Positions 13,392 to 22,544 of a stretch of 26,304 bases of DNA are shown one piece after another. The DNA is from an uncultured Lachnospiraceae bacterium. Its GTDB lineage: Bacteria; Bacillota; Clostridia; Lachnospirales; Lachnospiraceae. The DNA is taken from positions 1 to 26,304 of the forward strand of contig CAJUJR010000042.1 of the NCBI GenBank assembly GCA_910586605.1, written 5' to 3'. The first letter of the stretch is position 1; every line of letters starts with the position of its first letter. Under the pieces are notes generated by a model. That model did no database searches. It worked only from the letters and a program-made list of their open reading frames with translations, and was not told the DNA's origin. The translations under genes were made by a program, and so were the position numbers.

Positions 13392-14900
13392 ATGGCAGAT
13401 AAGAAAAATGATACCATCTTATCGATACGGGGCATGAGCAAGTCCTTTGGCAGGAACAGGGTTCTGGACCACATCAATCTGGATGTGAAGGCTGGTACGG
13501 TTATGGGGCTGATGGGTGAAAATGGCGCGGGGAAGTCAACAATGATGAAGTGCCTTTTCGGGACGTATCAAAAAGATGAAGGTAAGATTTTGCTGGATGG
13601 AAGGGAAGTAAGTTTTTCTGGTCCTAAAGATGCCCTTGAAAACGGCATTGCAATGGTTCATCAGGAGTTAAACCAGTGCTTGGAAAGGAACGTGATTGAT
13701 AATTTGTTCCTGGGGCGTTATCCGGTTAATTCCGTAGGGGTGGTGGATGAGAGCAGGATGAAAAAGGAAGCTTCCGAGCTGTTCAGAAAACTGGGCATGA
13801 CGGTAAACCTTACCCAGCCTATGAGGAATATGTCTGTATCACAGAGGCAGATGTGTGAAATTGCCAAAGCAATTTCTTATCATTCTAAGGTTATTGTGCT
13901 GGATGAGCCAACTTCTTCTTTGATGGTGCAGGAGGTAGATAAGCTCTTTGAAATGATGCGGATGTTAAAAGAACAGGGAATCGCACTTATTTATATTTCT
14001 CATAAAATGGATGAAATCTTTGAAATCTGTGATGAAATATCTGTTCTCCGGGATGGAAACCTGGTTATGACAAAGAACAGCAAAGATACCAATATGAATG
14101 AGCTGATAGCGGCTATGGTTGGGCGTTCTCTTGAAAACCGTTTTCCTCCTATGGATAATACGCCTAAGGATGTTGTTTTATCAATTCAGCATCTGTCCAC
14201 AAAATTTGCACCATATTTGCAGGATATTACTTTTGATGTGAAAGAAGGGGAGATTTTTGGGCTGTACGGCTTGGTTGGCGCAGGGCGTACGGAACTTCTG
14301 GAGACAATTTTTGGTGTCAGGACAAGGGCGGCAGGGCGTGTTTACTTTAATAAACGCCTTATGAATTTTACAAATGCAAAGGATGCTATGGATCATGGTT
14401 TTGCCATGATTACAGAAGAGCGGAAAGCAAATGGGCTTTTTTTGAAAGGGGATCTGACGTTTAATACGACGATTGCAAATTTGGATCAATATAAGTCCGG
14501 TTTGGCACTTTCTGATTCAAAGATGGTAAAGGCGACTGCAAAAGAAATCAAAATTATGCATACAAAGTGCATGGGGCCGGATGATATGATTTCAAGCCTG
14601 TCCGGAGGCAATCAGCAGAAGGTTATTATGGGGAAATGGCTGGAACGCAGTCCGCAGGTATTTATGATGGATGAACCAACCAGAGGAATTGATGTTGGTG
14701 CTAAGTATGAGATTTATGAGTTAATTATCAATATGGCAAAGAGGGGGAAGACAATTATCGTTGTTTCCTCAGAGATGCCTGAAATCTTGGGAATTACAAA
14801 CAGGATTGGTGTAATGTCAAATGGACGCCTTTCTGGGATTGTTAATACAAAGGAGACGAACCAGGAGGAGTTATTGAGGCTTAGTGCAAAATACCTATAA
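13392..14900 (+). CDS. mglA: Galactose/methyl-galactoside ABC importer ATP-binding protein
   Basis: 502-residue double ATPase, close to E. coli MglA (506). ATG 13392 follows GGGGTG; a longer TTG start at 13350 lacks support. The first nucleotide-binding domain has GENGAGKST, a degenerate signature (MSVSQRQMCEIAKAI) and VLDEPTSSL. The second has the atypical Walker A GLVGAGRTE, intact signature LSGGNQQKV and MDEPTRGIDVGAK. This split of one degenerate and one complete site is the mark of CUT2-family sugar importers (MglA/RbsA/XylG). It powers uptake through MglC. It is separated from mglC by only 18 bases. Ribose or another hexose cannot be excluded from the ATPase alone; the binding protein and permease favour galactose/glucose. 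Confidence 0.93.
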   Translation: MADKKNDTILSIRGMSKSFGRNRVLDHINLDVKAGTVMGLMGENGAGKSTMMKCLFGTYQKDEGKILLDGREVSFSGPKDALENGIAMVHQELNQCLERNVIDNLFLGRYPVNSVGVVDESRMKKEASELFRKLGMTVNLTQPMRNMSVSQRQMCEIAKAISYHSKVIVLDEPTSSLMVQEVDKLFEMMRMLKEQGIALIYISHKMDEIFEICDEISVLRDGNLVMTKNSKDTNMNELIAAMVGRSLENRFPPMDNTPKDVVLSIQHLSTKFAPYLQDITFDVKEGEIFGLYGLVGAGRTELLETIFGVRTRAAGRVYFNKRLMNFTNAKDAMDHGFAMITEERKANGLFLKGDLTFNTTIANLDQYKSGLALSDSKMVKATAKEIKIMHTKCMGPDDMISSLSGGNQQKVIMGKWLERSPQVFMMDEPTRGIDVGAKYEIYELIINMAKRGKTIIVVSSEMPEILGITNRIGVMSNGRLSGIVNTKETNQEELLRLSAKYL

Positions 14901-14918
14901 CGGGGGAGATGAATAGAT

Positions 14919-16574
14919 ATGGCGAATGAAAATAGTAAAATTCTCACGGCTGAAAAAGAAAAGCAGCTTCGTCAGCCAATTGAGGATTATGTTGGGAAAA
15001 TCCAGAAAAAGATAGACAGTCTCAGGGAAGAAGGGACAGATAGGGTGCTTACCCTGCAGAATGATATTGACGGAATAAAAAGAGACCGTGTCCTTACAAA
15101 AAGTGAAAGTGAAGCTGCTATTGCAGAGTGCAGGAACAAACTGGAAAAGGCAAAAGAAATTGAGGCAAAACATAAGGATGAGATAGAAAAACTGATTTCT
15201 GATGCTGAAAACTATCTGAAAGCCCATTTTGACCAGGAATATTATCAGCCTGTCAAGGCAAGCTGTGAGAGGGAAAAAGAGGCAGTAAAAGAGAGATACA
15301 ATAAAAAAGTGGCTGAACTGAAGCGAGAACATGCGGCAACGGTTGCGAAGCTTTCTGACCATCAGGAAATAAAGGATGAAAACTATGTCCATAAAAACCG
15401 TTTGTTTGATGCAAAAATGAAGCGCGACCAGGAACTCCAGGAAGTGAAAGACAAGAAGCATGATGCATATACCTATAAGTACCATTTGCTTGACTTGCTT
15501 CGTATGTCAAAATTCACTTTTATGGAATCTCAGGCGCAGAAATGGGAAAACTATAAATATTCCTTTAACCGCAGGGCGTTTTTGCTGCAGAATGGATTAT
15601 ATATTGCCATTATTTTAATTTTTGTAATGTTGTGTATCATAACGCCAATTATAAAAAATGCGCCGCTGCTTACTTATAACAATGTATTAAATGTCCTTCA
15701 GCAGGCTTCTCCAAGGATGTTCCTTGCGTTAGGCGTAGCGGGGCTGATTCTCCTTACCGGTACCGACCTTTCGATTGGCCGTATGGTCGGTATGGGAATG
15801 ACGACGGCAACCATTATTATGCATCAGGGAATAAATACAGGTTCTGTATTTGGGCATATTTTTGACTTCACGAAGATGCCAATTTTTGCAAGAGTAGTTT
15901 TGGCATTGGTAGTATGTATTGTATTATGTACATTCTTTACGACGATTGCAGGTTTCTTCACAGCAAAGTTTAAGATGCACCCATTTATTTCTACAATGGC
16001 TAACATGCTTGTGATTTTTGGTCTTGTTACATATGCAACAAAAGGTGTTTCGTTTGGTGCGATAGAGCCGGTAATCCCTAATATGATTATTCCAAAGGTA
16101 AACGGGTTCCCAACAATTATCTTATGGGCATTGGCAGCAATTATTATTGTATGGTTTATCTGGAATAAAACAACATTTGGAAAAAATCTGTATGCTGTTG
16201 GCGGGAATCCGGAGGCAGCGGCTGTTTCCGGTATTTCTGTATTCCGTGTAACAGTTGGCGCATTTATTATGGCTGGTATTTTATATGGGTTTGGTTCATG
16301 GCTTGAGTGTGCAAGAATGGTAGGCTCCGGTTCAGCTGCTTATGGGCAGGGCTGGGAGATGGATGCAATTGCTGCCTGCGTAGTAGGTGGAGTATCCTTT
16401 ACTGGTGGTATTGGTAAAATTTCTGGTGTGGTAGTTGGTGTATTTATATTTACTGCACTTACCTATTCCCTGACAATTTTGGGAATTGATACAAACCTAC
16501 AGTTTGTATTCTCAGGTATTATCATTCTTGTGGCAGTAACACTTGACTGTTTGAAGTATGTACAGAAAAAATAG
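14919..16574 (+). CDS. mglC: MglC-type permease with long N-terminal coiled-coil extension
   Basis: 551-residue permease against 336 in E. coli MglC. ATG 14919 follows CGGGGGAG. Residues ~1-215 are highly charged, Lys/Glu-rich and nearly free of proline after residue 20 (e.g. IAECRNKLEKAKEIEAKHKD), which predicts long helices or coiled coil, presumably cytoplasmic. From ~residue 220 the protein follows MglC: SPRMFLALGVAGLILLTGTDLSIGR, NKTTFGKNLYAVGGNPEAA, MDAIAACVVGGVSFTGGIG and the end LDCLKYVQKK match E. coli MglC almost word for word. Eight or more membrane helices form the sugar path. The extension could contact MglA, scaffold transporters or bind a regulator; no function is known to me. 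The terminator directly downstream closes the operon. Confidence 0.92.
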   Translation: MANENSKILTAEKEKQLRQPIEDYVGKIQKKIDSLREEGTDRVLTLQNDIDGIKRDRVLTKSESEAAIAECRNKLEKAKEIEAKHKDEIEKLISDAENYLKAHFDQEYYQPVKASCEREKEAVKERYNKKVAELKREHAATVAKLSDHQEIKDENYVHKNRLFDAKMKRDQELQEVKDKKHDAYTYKYHLLDLLRMSKFTFMESQAQKWENYKYSFNRRAFLLQNGLYIAIILIFVMLCIITPIIKNAPLLTYNNVLNVLQQASPRMFLALGVAGLILLTGTDLSIGRMVGMGMTTATIIMHQGINTGSVFGHIFDFTKMPIFARVVLALVVCIVLCTFFTTIAGFFTAKFKMHPFISTMANMLVIFGLVTYATKGVSFGAIEPVIPNMIIPKVNGFPTIILWALAAIIIVWFIWNKTTFGKNLYAVGGNPEAAAVSGISVFRVTVGAFIMAGILYGFGSWLECARMVGSGSAAYGQGWEMDAIAACVVGGVSFTGGIGKISGVVVGVFIFTALTYSLTILGIDTNLQFVFSGIIILVAVTLDCLKYVQKK

Positions 16575-16592
16575 TTTGATAAACACTTCTCA

Positions 16593-16625
16593 AAAAGGGC
16601 CGGGGTTTGTTCCGGCTCTTTTGTG
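16593..16625 (+). terminator. Terminator of the mglBAC operon
   Basis: AAAAGGGCCGG (16593-16603) pairs with CCGGCTCTTTT (16612-16622) with one G-T wobble and an 8-base loop, and the 3' arm itself carries the T-run. It lies 18 bases past the mglC stop, separating uptake and sensing operons. Confidence 0.85.
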
Positions 16626-16836
16626 TTTATGGTTCCTTTCAACAGGGAATTATCAATTAATTAAAAACAGGTAGAAATATTTATTGCGGCATGTTAGTAT
16701 AGTACTATTCATGGCTGATTTCAGAAAAGAACCTGGCCCATTATGCTTGCATGAAATAGGGGGCTATTTAAAGAACCTTAGTAATAACTTCAAACACGTC
16801 CTAAATTGGAAAATGGGTGGAGATATGGAGAAAAGT

Positions 16837-18447
16837 ATGGATAAATATAAAGTGCTATTAGTAGATGATGAGGAAGAAGTAATTCAGGTAATTATGAAAA
16901 AGATCAATTGGGAGAGGATTGGTTTTTTAGTTGCCGGGTATGCAAATAATGGAATCAGGGCGCTTGAGATGGTGGAGGAAGTTCAGCCGGATGTTATTAT
17001 GACGGATATTAAAATGCCATTTATGGATGGAATGGAAATGGCTCACCGGATTAGGACAGAATATCCTGCAATTAAGATTCTGTTTTTTACTGGTTTTGAT
17101 GAATTTGAATATGCAAAAGGGGCAATCCATCTGGAAGCAGAGGAATATATATTAAAGCCTGTGAACTCTGTTGAATTAACAAATGTATTTACGCGGCTTA
17201 AAATAAAGCTGGACCAGGAGATTAATGAAAAGCGCAGTGTAGAAATCCTTCAGAAATATTATATGGAATCCCTTCCGCTGTTACAGGCAAATTTTTATTC
17301 ATCGCTGATAGAGGGGAGAATCCATGAGGAGAAAATCCCACATTATCTCTCGGATTACAGGCTGTCTTTTCCAGGCCCATTTTTTTGCTGCCTTGTCATC
17401 CATACATCGTCCAGCCAGATACCAGAAAATATGAATCCCCTTCTTTTATCTACGTCTGTCCATAAACAGGCAAAGGAACGGCTGGCAGAAAAATGGCAGG
17501 CAAAATGTTTTTCTTATCTTGGGAATACGGTTTTGCTTCCACAGCTGAAAGTGGAAAATGAAGTTTCGGAATTGACGGATGAGTGCGACCGTTTTTGCAA
17601 ATATGCCCATAGTATTATAGGAGCGGTAGTTACAATAGGGATTGGACAGGTTTGCAGCGATATCCTTGCATTGTCACAGTCTTATAAAAGTGCAAGGGAG
17701 GCAGTGTCCTACCGGGCGATTTATGGTGCTTCCAGGGCAATTAATATGAAAGAAGCTGTCCCAAAGAAGATAGGGAAGCCGGGTCCGGTAAATGATGGGG
17801 ATTTACCGGGATTATTTAAAGCGATTCGCCTTGGTTCTGAAAATGATGTAAATGAAGCGGCAGAGCGTTACCTAGACCATATGTGTTTTCCGGAGAAATC
17901 ATTGCAGCAGCATCATGTTGATATGATGGAACTGGTTAGCATATTATATCGGTTTGTAGTAAATAACGATATTGAGGCAGAGGATTTTTCAGGGGATATC
18001 AGGAAGCTTTATACGGGGCTTTTAGATTTAGAGCCAGATGCGTTGCGGAAATGGCTGGTGGGGTGCAGCCTTTCTTTTAGGGAAAAGCTAATCCATGCAC
18101 GGAGCCGTTCAACAAAGTCATTTGTGTCCAGGGCGGAAGAATATGTGCAGAATAATTATGCGGATGAAGAGCTTTCCTTGGATAGCGTCTGTGAAGCCCT
18201 TGGGGTGTCAAATTCTTACTTTTCCAGTATATTTAAGAAGGAAACAGGGAATTCGTTTATCAGTTATTTGACAGATTACCGCATGGACCAGGCATCCGCC
18301 CAGCTAATTGAGACAAATGAGAAGAGTTATATTATAGCAAAAAATGTAGGCTATGCTGATCCGAATTATTTTAGCTATGTATTTAAAAGACGGTTTGGCG
18401 TGTCTCCTTCAAAGTATAGAAGGGAGCATACAGAGAGTGGAAACTAA
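16837..18447 (+). CDS. YesN-like response regulator with AraC-type DNA-binding domain
   Basis: 536-residue regulator. Three in-frame ATGs (16813, 16825, 16837) are possible; GGAG with six-base spacing favours 16837. The receiver domain has LLVDDEEE, phospho-acceptor Asp57 (IMTDIKMPFMDG) and Lys in YILKPV. A ~280-residue middle region of the kind found in YesN proteins follows. The C-terminus has two helix-turn-helix motifs of AraC type (LSLDSVCEALGVSNSYFSSI and SYIIAKNVGYADPNYFSYVF, ending GVSPSKYRREH). It is the partner of the overlapping YesM-like kinase. Between the mgl terminator and this gene TATAGT at 16698-16703 is a possible -10. By location it most likely activates the mgl operon, as YesN does for xylFGH in Clostridium beijerinckii (inference). 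Confidence 0.92.
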   Translation: MDKYKVLLVDDEEEVIQVIMKKINWERIGFLVAGYANNGIRALEMVEEVQPDVIMTDIKMPFMDGMEMAHRIRTEYPAIKILFFTGFDEFEYAKGAIHLEAEEYILKPVNSVELTNVFTRLKIKLDQEINEKRSVEILQKYYMESLPLLQANFYSSLIEGRIHEEKIPHYLSDYRLSFPGPFFCCLVIHTSSSQIPENMNPLLLSTSVHKQAKERLAEKWQAKCFSYLGNTVLLPQLKVENEVSELTDECDRFCKYAHSIIGAVVTIGIGQVCSDILALSQSYKSAREAVSYRAIYGASRAINMKEAVPKKIGKPGPVNDGDLPGLFKAIRLGSENDVNEAAERYLDHMCFPEKSLQQHHVDMMELVSILYRFVVNNDIEAEDFSGDIRKLYTGLLDLEPDALRKWLVGCSLSFREKLIHARSRSTKSFVSRAEEYVQNNYADEELSLDSVCEALGVSNSYFSSIFKKETGNSFISYLTDYRMDQASAQLIETNEKSYIIAKNVGYADPNYFSYVFKRRFGVSPSKYRREHTESGN

Positions 18448-20263
18448 ACGTCTGGAATCTACGAAAAAATTGAAGCCAAGGGGAATGCAGTCGACAATTA
18501 TGTTAGCGTTTTCTGTGATTTCTGTGTCTATTATGCTTATTCTTGGGATTGTAATGTATATGAAGTTTTCAGCGCTGTCCCAACATGAAATTGTACAAAA
18601 TACAAAAAAGCTTATGGAGCAGACAGGGGAGAACCTAGAGGATTATCTGGTCAGCATGAGGCAGGTATCTGACGCTGTATATTATAATGTAATTAAAGAA
18701 AATGATTTTTCTGGGCAGAATAATAATATCCAGCAGGGGATGAACCTTATCTATGAAGCAAATAGAAATGCATTGCGCAGCATTGCCATATATAACAATT
18801 ATGGAAGCCTGATGGCGGCTGAGCCGATTGCGCTCCAGAAAGAAGATATTAATGTTACCCGCCAGGACTGGTATGGGCAGGCAATGGAAGAGATGGAGAA
18901 TATGCATTTTTCAACGCCCCATATCCAGAATCTGTTTGATGATGCTACACGGCGGTATTATTGGGTGATTTCGCTGAGCCGGGTCGTGGAGCTTACGGAA
19001 AACGGGAATCCTTTGTATGGTGTGTTGTTGGTTGATATGGACTATTCCAGTATTTCAAGGATGATGAAACAAATTAACGCTTCCAATAATGAGCAGTATT
19101 ATTATCTGTGTGACAGCAATGGGCAGATTATTTACCATATGAGGCAGATGCAGATAAGCAACGGGATTTCAGATGAAAGCAGTAAAGCAGCCGCCAGGTA
19201 TAGGGATGGGGTCTATGATGAAACGTTTGAAGGGGAACACAGGAAACTCATTGTAAGGAATATCAGTTATACAGGATGGAAGCTTGTAGGGGTTATCCCG
19301 GATTCTGCATTTACACATGGTATGTTAAATATCAAGTATTTTATTGTAATGCTTATTCTCCTGATGGCAATGATGCTGGCTGTAATCCATCGTGTAGTTT
19401 CAGAACGGATTTCCAGCCCTATATTAAAACTGAATGATTCTGTAATGGAATATGAGGCAGGGGAAAAGCCGGAGATTTATATTGGCGGTTCCCAGGAAAT
19501 TAGGCATCTTGGCCATTCAATCCAGCGTTCCTATGAACAGATTGATATTTTGATGCAGAAAATCGTGTTGGAGCAGAATGAACGGAGGAAAAGTGAGCTG
19601 GACGCCCTACAGAGCCAGATTAATCCCCATTTTTTATATAATGCCCTGGATTCGATTACCTGGATGGTGGAGGGGGAGCGGAATGACGATGCAGTTTTTA
19701 TGATATCAGAGCTGGCAAAGCTGTTCCGGATTAGCCTTTCAAAGGGCCGGACAGTGATAAGTGTGCAGGATGAGCTGCAGCATGCAAAGAGCTATATGAA
19801 TATACAGAAAATCCGGTATAAAAATTGTTTTTCCATTGTTTTTGATGTGGACGCGGAGGTGTATTCCTATTGCTGCGTAAAACTGGTTTTGCAGCCAATT
19901 TTAGAAAATGCGATTAATTATGGTGTGGATAGTATGGATGATTGTGGTGAGATTATCGTGGCTGGCAGGAAGAAGGACGGAAATATTATTTTGTCTGTAA
20001 CAGATAATGGGATTGGCATACCGGAAGATGAAATAGGTTTTCTTTTAACGGATAGTGACAGGGTTCATAAGCATGGTTCCGGCGTTGGGCTTGTGAATGT
20101 AAATAACCGGATACAGATTCTTTTTGGGAAAGAATATGGGCTGGCTGTAGAAAGCGAGCTGGACGAGGGGACAACGGTTTCGATTTGTATCCCGGCAGTC
20201 CCATATACAGAAGAAAATAGGAAAGTCCTTGAAAAAGGGCATATATATGGGAGGGAAGAATGA
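18437..20263 (+). CDS. YesM/LytS-like sensor histidine kinase
   Basis: About 608 residues. The GTG at 18437, overlapping the yesN stop by 11 bases and preceded by GGGAG, is the best start; the next ATG (18485) has its purine run too close. Membrane segment 1 is near residues 20-43, then a ~250-residue extracellular sensor domain (dCache-like in length), segment 2 near 297-318 and a HAMP region. The kinase core is His_kinase (PF06580) type: LQSQINPHFLYNALDSITWM with the phosphorylated His, ILENAINYG, DNGIGI and HGSGVGLVNVNNRI. Two binding proteins encoded directly downstream suggest that sugar is sensed through them rather than by the kinase alone, as with XylFII-LytS (known) and ChvE-VirA (known). 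Confidence 0.92.
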   Translation: METKRLESTKKLKPRGMQSTIMLAFSVISVSIMLILGIVMYMKFSALSQHEIVQNTKKLMEQTGENLEDYLVSMRQVSDAVYYNVIKENDFSGQNNNIQQGMNLIYEANRNALRSIAIYNNYGSLMAAEPIALQKEDINVTRQDWYGQAMEEMENMHFSTPHIQNLFDDATRRYYWVISLSRVVELTENGNPLYGVLLVDMDYSSISRMMKQINASNNEQYYYLCDSNGQIIYHMRQMQISNGISDESSKAAARYRDGVYDETFEGEHRKLIVRNISYTGWKLVGVIPDSAFTHGMLNIKYFIVMLILLMAMMLAVIHRVVSERISSPILKLNDSVMEYEAGEKPEIYIGGSQEIRHLGHSIQRSYEQIDILMQKIVLEQNERRKSELDALQSQINPHFLYNALDSITWMVEGERNDDAVFMISELAKLFRISLSKGRTVISVQDELQHAKSYMNIQKIRYKNCFSIVFDVDAEVYSYCCVKLVLQPILENAINYGVDSMDDCGEIIVAGRKKDGNIILSVTDNGIGIPEDEIGFLLTDSDRVHKHGSGVGLVNVNNRIQILFGKEYGLAVESELDEGTTVSICIPAVPYTEENRKVLEKGHIYGREE

Positions 20264-20281
20264 GAAAGTTGGGGTACAGAA

Positions 20282-21256
20282 ATGGATGATAGCAGAAAAA
20301 GGTTTATCTTTATAGAAGCAGTATTAGCAATAATGGTTCTTGTGCTTGCAGTTGTTATGCTGAAAGAACAGAGAGGGGAAGCAAAACGCAAAGTTTCTGT
20401 TATTGTGCAGGATTCGGATAACAGCCAATGGTCGGCATTTCGGTATGGGCTTAAGATGGCGGCAGAAGATCAGGGCATTGAGGTATTTGTTGTTAGTACA
20501 GGGGATGGGATGACGGTAGATGAAGAAATTGATGCAGTAAAGTATGAAATTAATCATGGCGCGGATGCAATTATTGTACAGCCTGTTTCTGGTACTGATA
20601 TGGAAGGGAAGTTAAAAAAACTTGAGAAAAAGGTTCCAGTAATGCTTGTAGGGAATACAGCGTCACATGACAGGGACAGTTCAAAGCTTCCAACTACAGA
20701 GCCGGATAATTATGCTATGGGGCAGGCTGTGGCGGAAGAACTGTTAGCAGATTATAATGGAAACCTGAAGGGGAAGGCAATAGGGATTGTTACAGCAGAT
20801 GGGGGTTCGGAATCTGCTGTCAGCCGTAGGAAAGGGTTCCAGGAGGTTTTGGAAGGTTCAGGCGCTGATATAGCCTGGTCTTTGCATGGGTTTTTTGGGG
20901 ATTCTGAACAAGGTTCATTGAAAAACCAACCCAGGGCAGATATTGTTGTTGCACTGGATGATGCCAGCCTGACGGCAGCAGGGGAGTATTCTGCTGCGAA
21001 AGACCTCCATGGGGCTCTTTTATATGGGATTGGAAATTCTACAGAGGCGGTTTATTATTTGGACACAGGGATTGTGGAATGCCTGGTTGTCCCTGATGAG
21101 TTTAGTGCAGGATATCAAAGCTTGACAGAAGTGGCAAAAAGCCTGCAAGGGTATTTCCATAAAATGCAGGATACAATGCTGTCCTATACCGTGCTCCGCA
21201 AAGAAGAATTATTTACTGAGAAAAACCAGGAGATTCTTTTTACAATGAGCCAGTAA
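20282..21256 (+). CDS. Membrane-anchored RbsB-like sugar-binding protein
   Basis: 324 residues. ATG 20282 lies 18 bases after the kinase stop. One hydrophobic segment (about residues 8-27, FIFIEAVLAIMVLVLAVVML) is followed by charged residues and lacks a lipobox cysteine or clear cleavage site, so the protein is probably held by an uncleaved membrane anchor. The rest is a type I periplasmic binding fold in normal order: VSVIVQDSDNSQWSAFRYG, ADAIIVQPVSG, VPVMLVGN, DNYAMGQAVAEELL, GIVTADGGSESAVSRRKGF, IVVALDDASLTAAGEY. It resembles ribose/galactose-binding proteins but the ligand residues do not match GGBP. With no extra permease genes here, a role as co-sensor for the YesM-like kinase is likely, similar to XylFII. 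Confidence 0.85.
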   Translation: MDDSRKRFIFIEAVLAIMVLVLAVVMLKEQRGEAKRKVSVIVQDSDNSQWSAFRYGLKMAAEDQGIEVFVVSTGDGMTVDEEIDAVKYEINHGADAIIVQPVSGTDMEGKLKKLEKKVPVMLVGNTASHDRDSSKLPTTEPDNYAMGQAVAEELLADYNGNLKGKAIGIVTADGGSESAVSRRKGFQEVLEGSGADIAWSLHGFFGDSEQGSLKNQPRADIVVALDDASLTAAGEYSAAKDLHGALLYGIGNSTEAVYYLDTGIVECLVVPDEFSAGYQSLTEVAKSLQGYFHKMQDTMLSYTVLRKEELFTEKNQEILFTMSQ

Positions 21257-21316
21257 TGGGAAGTAAAACCTGTCAGATGCATAAAAATATTATATGTTGA
21301 AAGGAAGGGGATTGTT

Positions 21317-22357
21317 ATGGGGGCAAAAAGAAAAAGGGCGGCAGTGATTCTTTTTGGGATGCTGTTTTTATGTGCATGTGGGAAACAACATCTGCCTTCT
21401 ACGCAAAAGATCCATATAGGGATAACATATTATAACCAGGGTGATACATTCCTGAATCAATTAATTAGCAGTTTTGGGGAGCAGATTGAAAAGGTAAAAT
21501 CCGATTATTTGGATATTACGATGACAATCCGGGGGGCATCTAGTTCACAACGGATCCAGGACGACCAGGTAAAAGAGTTGATTGATGCAGGCTGTAATGT
21601 GCTCTGTGTTAATTTGGTAGACCGAACAGACCCATCAGAAATAATAGATCTTGCCAAGGAACATGATGTGCCGATTATTTTTTTTAATAGGGAGCCTGTG
21701 GCAGAAGATATGCTGCAATGGGACAAATTATATTATGTTGGTGCAGATGCAGAGCAGTCAGGGATGTTACAGGGGGAACTTGCGGTTGACGCCATACTTG
21801 AGAATCCCCAAATTGACCGTAACAGGGATGGAAAAATCCAGTTTGTTGTGCTGGAAGGCGAGCCTGGTCATCAGGATGCGATTATCCGTACAGAAAATGC
21901 AGTAGATACCCTGAAAAGCAATGGGATTGAACTTGAAAAACTGAGCTGCAGAATTGCAAATTGGAACCGTGCGCAGGCGCAAAGCCGTATGATGCAGATG
22001 ATAAGCCAGTATCAGAATAAAATTGAACTTGTTTTGGCGAATAATGATGATATGGCCCTTGGCGCTGTGGATGCTTATCAGAAATTAAACTATACAGAGA
22101 CGGATATCCCTGTATTTTTTGGGATTGATGGTACAGATATCGGATTAGAGGCGGTGTTGGATGAAAGGCTGGCAGGAACAGTCTATAATGATAAGGAGAG
22201 CCAGGCAGCGTCTATGGCGAGGCTGGCTGTGGATATTGTTTCAAAGGATGGGGAGGTAAAGAAAGATAAGTACATTTATCTGCCATATTTTAAAGTTACC
22301 GGGGAGAATGCTGCCAGCTTTTTGAGAAAAGCGGAGATGAATGGGAAAAAGAAATAG
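21317..22357 (+). CDS. Galactose/glucose-binding lipoprotein in normal order, sensor-associated
   Basis: 346 residues. ATG 21317 follows GGAAGGGG. The signal peptide ends in FLCAC (lipidated Cys21). The mature part follows E. coli GGBP in standard order: IHIGITYYNQGDTFL, VLCVNLVD, VPIIFFNREP, YYVGADAEQSGMLQGE, calcium loop DRNRDGKIQ (167-175), FVVLEGEPGHQDA, VLANNDDMALGAVDAY, VFFGIDGTD, LAGTVYND, YLPYFKVTGEN. All ten sugar ligands are matched (Asp43, Phe45, Asn124, His185, Asp187, Arg191, Trp216, Asn243, Asp271, Asn291), so it should bind glucose/galactose. As the last gene of the yesN-yesM operon it probably reports sugar to the kinase, though it might also feed MglA/MglC. It is the direct comparator for the permuted mglB product. 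Confidence 0.9.
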   Translation: MGAKRKRAAVILFGMLFLCACGKQHLPSTQKIHIGITYYNQGDTFLNQLISSFGEQIEKVKSDYLDITMTIRGASSSQRIQDDQVKELIDAGCNVLCVNLVDRTDPSEIIDLAKEHDVPIIFFNREPVAEDMLQWDKLYYVGADAEQSGMLQGELAVDAILENPQIDRNRDGKIQFVVLEGEPGHQDAIIRTENAVDTLKSNGIELEKLSCRIANWNRAQAQSRMMQMISQYQNKIELVLANNDDMALGAVDAYQKLNYTETDIPVFFGIDGTDIGLEAVLDERLAGTVYNDKESQAASMARLAVDIVSKDGEVKKDKYIYLPYFKVTGENAASFLRKAEMNGKKK

Positions 22358-22469
22358 ATTTGATAATGGATAAAATGTTTAGCATATGCGGAAATGGGAA
22401 AAATAAAATGGTAAGTATTTGATATCTGCTATGTCATAGGAGCAGTTCATAATTTTTTCACAATAATTA

Positions 22470-22496
22470 TTAGCACTCAATCTTGACGAGTGCTAA
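22470..22496 (+). promoter_or_regulatory. CIRCE operator (HrcA binding site)
   Basis: TTAGCACTC-N9-GAGTGCTAA is a perfect match to the CIRCE consensus, and the arms extend to 14 bp (AATTATTAGCACTC / GAGTGCTAATAATT, 22465-22501). HrcA represses heat-shock genes through this site; hrcA itself is not in the window. Confidence 0.97.
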
Positions 22497-22511
22497 TAAT
22501 TGTGTTATAAC
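22483..22511 (+). promoter_or_regulatory. SigA-type promoter of hsp20-clpB, overlapped by CIRCE
   Basis: TTGACG (22483-22488) and TATAAC (22506-22511) are each one base off consensus with exactly 17 bases between. The -35 box lies inside CIRCE, so HrcA binding would block polymerase. Confidence 0.85.
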
Positions 22512-22544
22512 ATGTATAGGACAAAGAAAAAGGAGGAATGCGTT

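Noticed and set aside
14895..15510. Minus-strand frames opposite the MglC extension
   Set aside because: They are Phe/Leu-rich shadows of the Lys/Glu-rich coiled coil on the coding strand.
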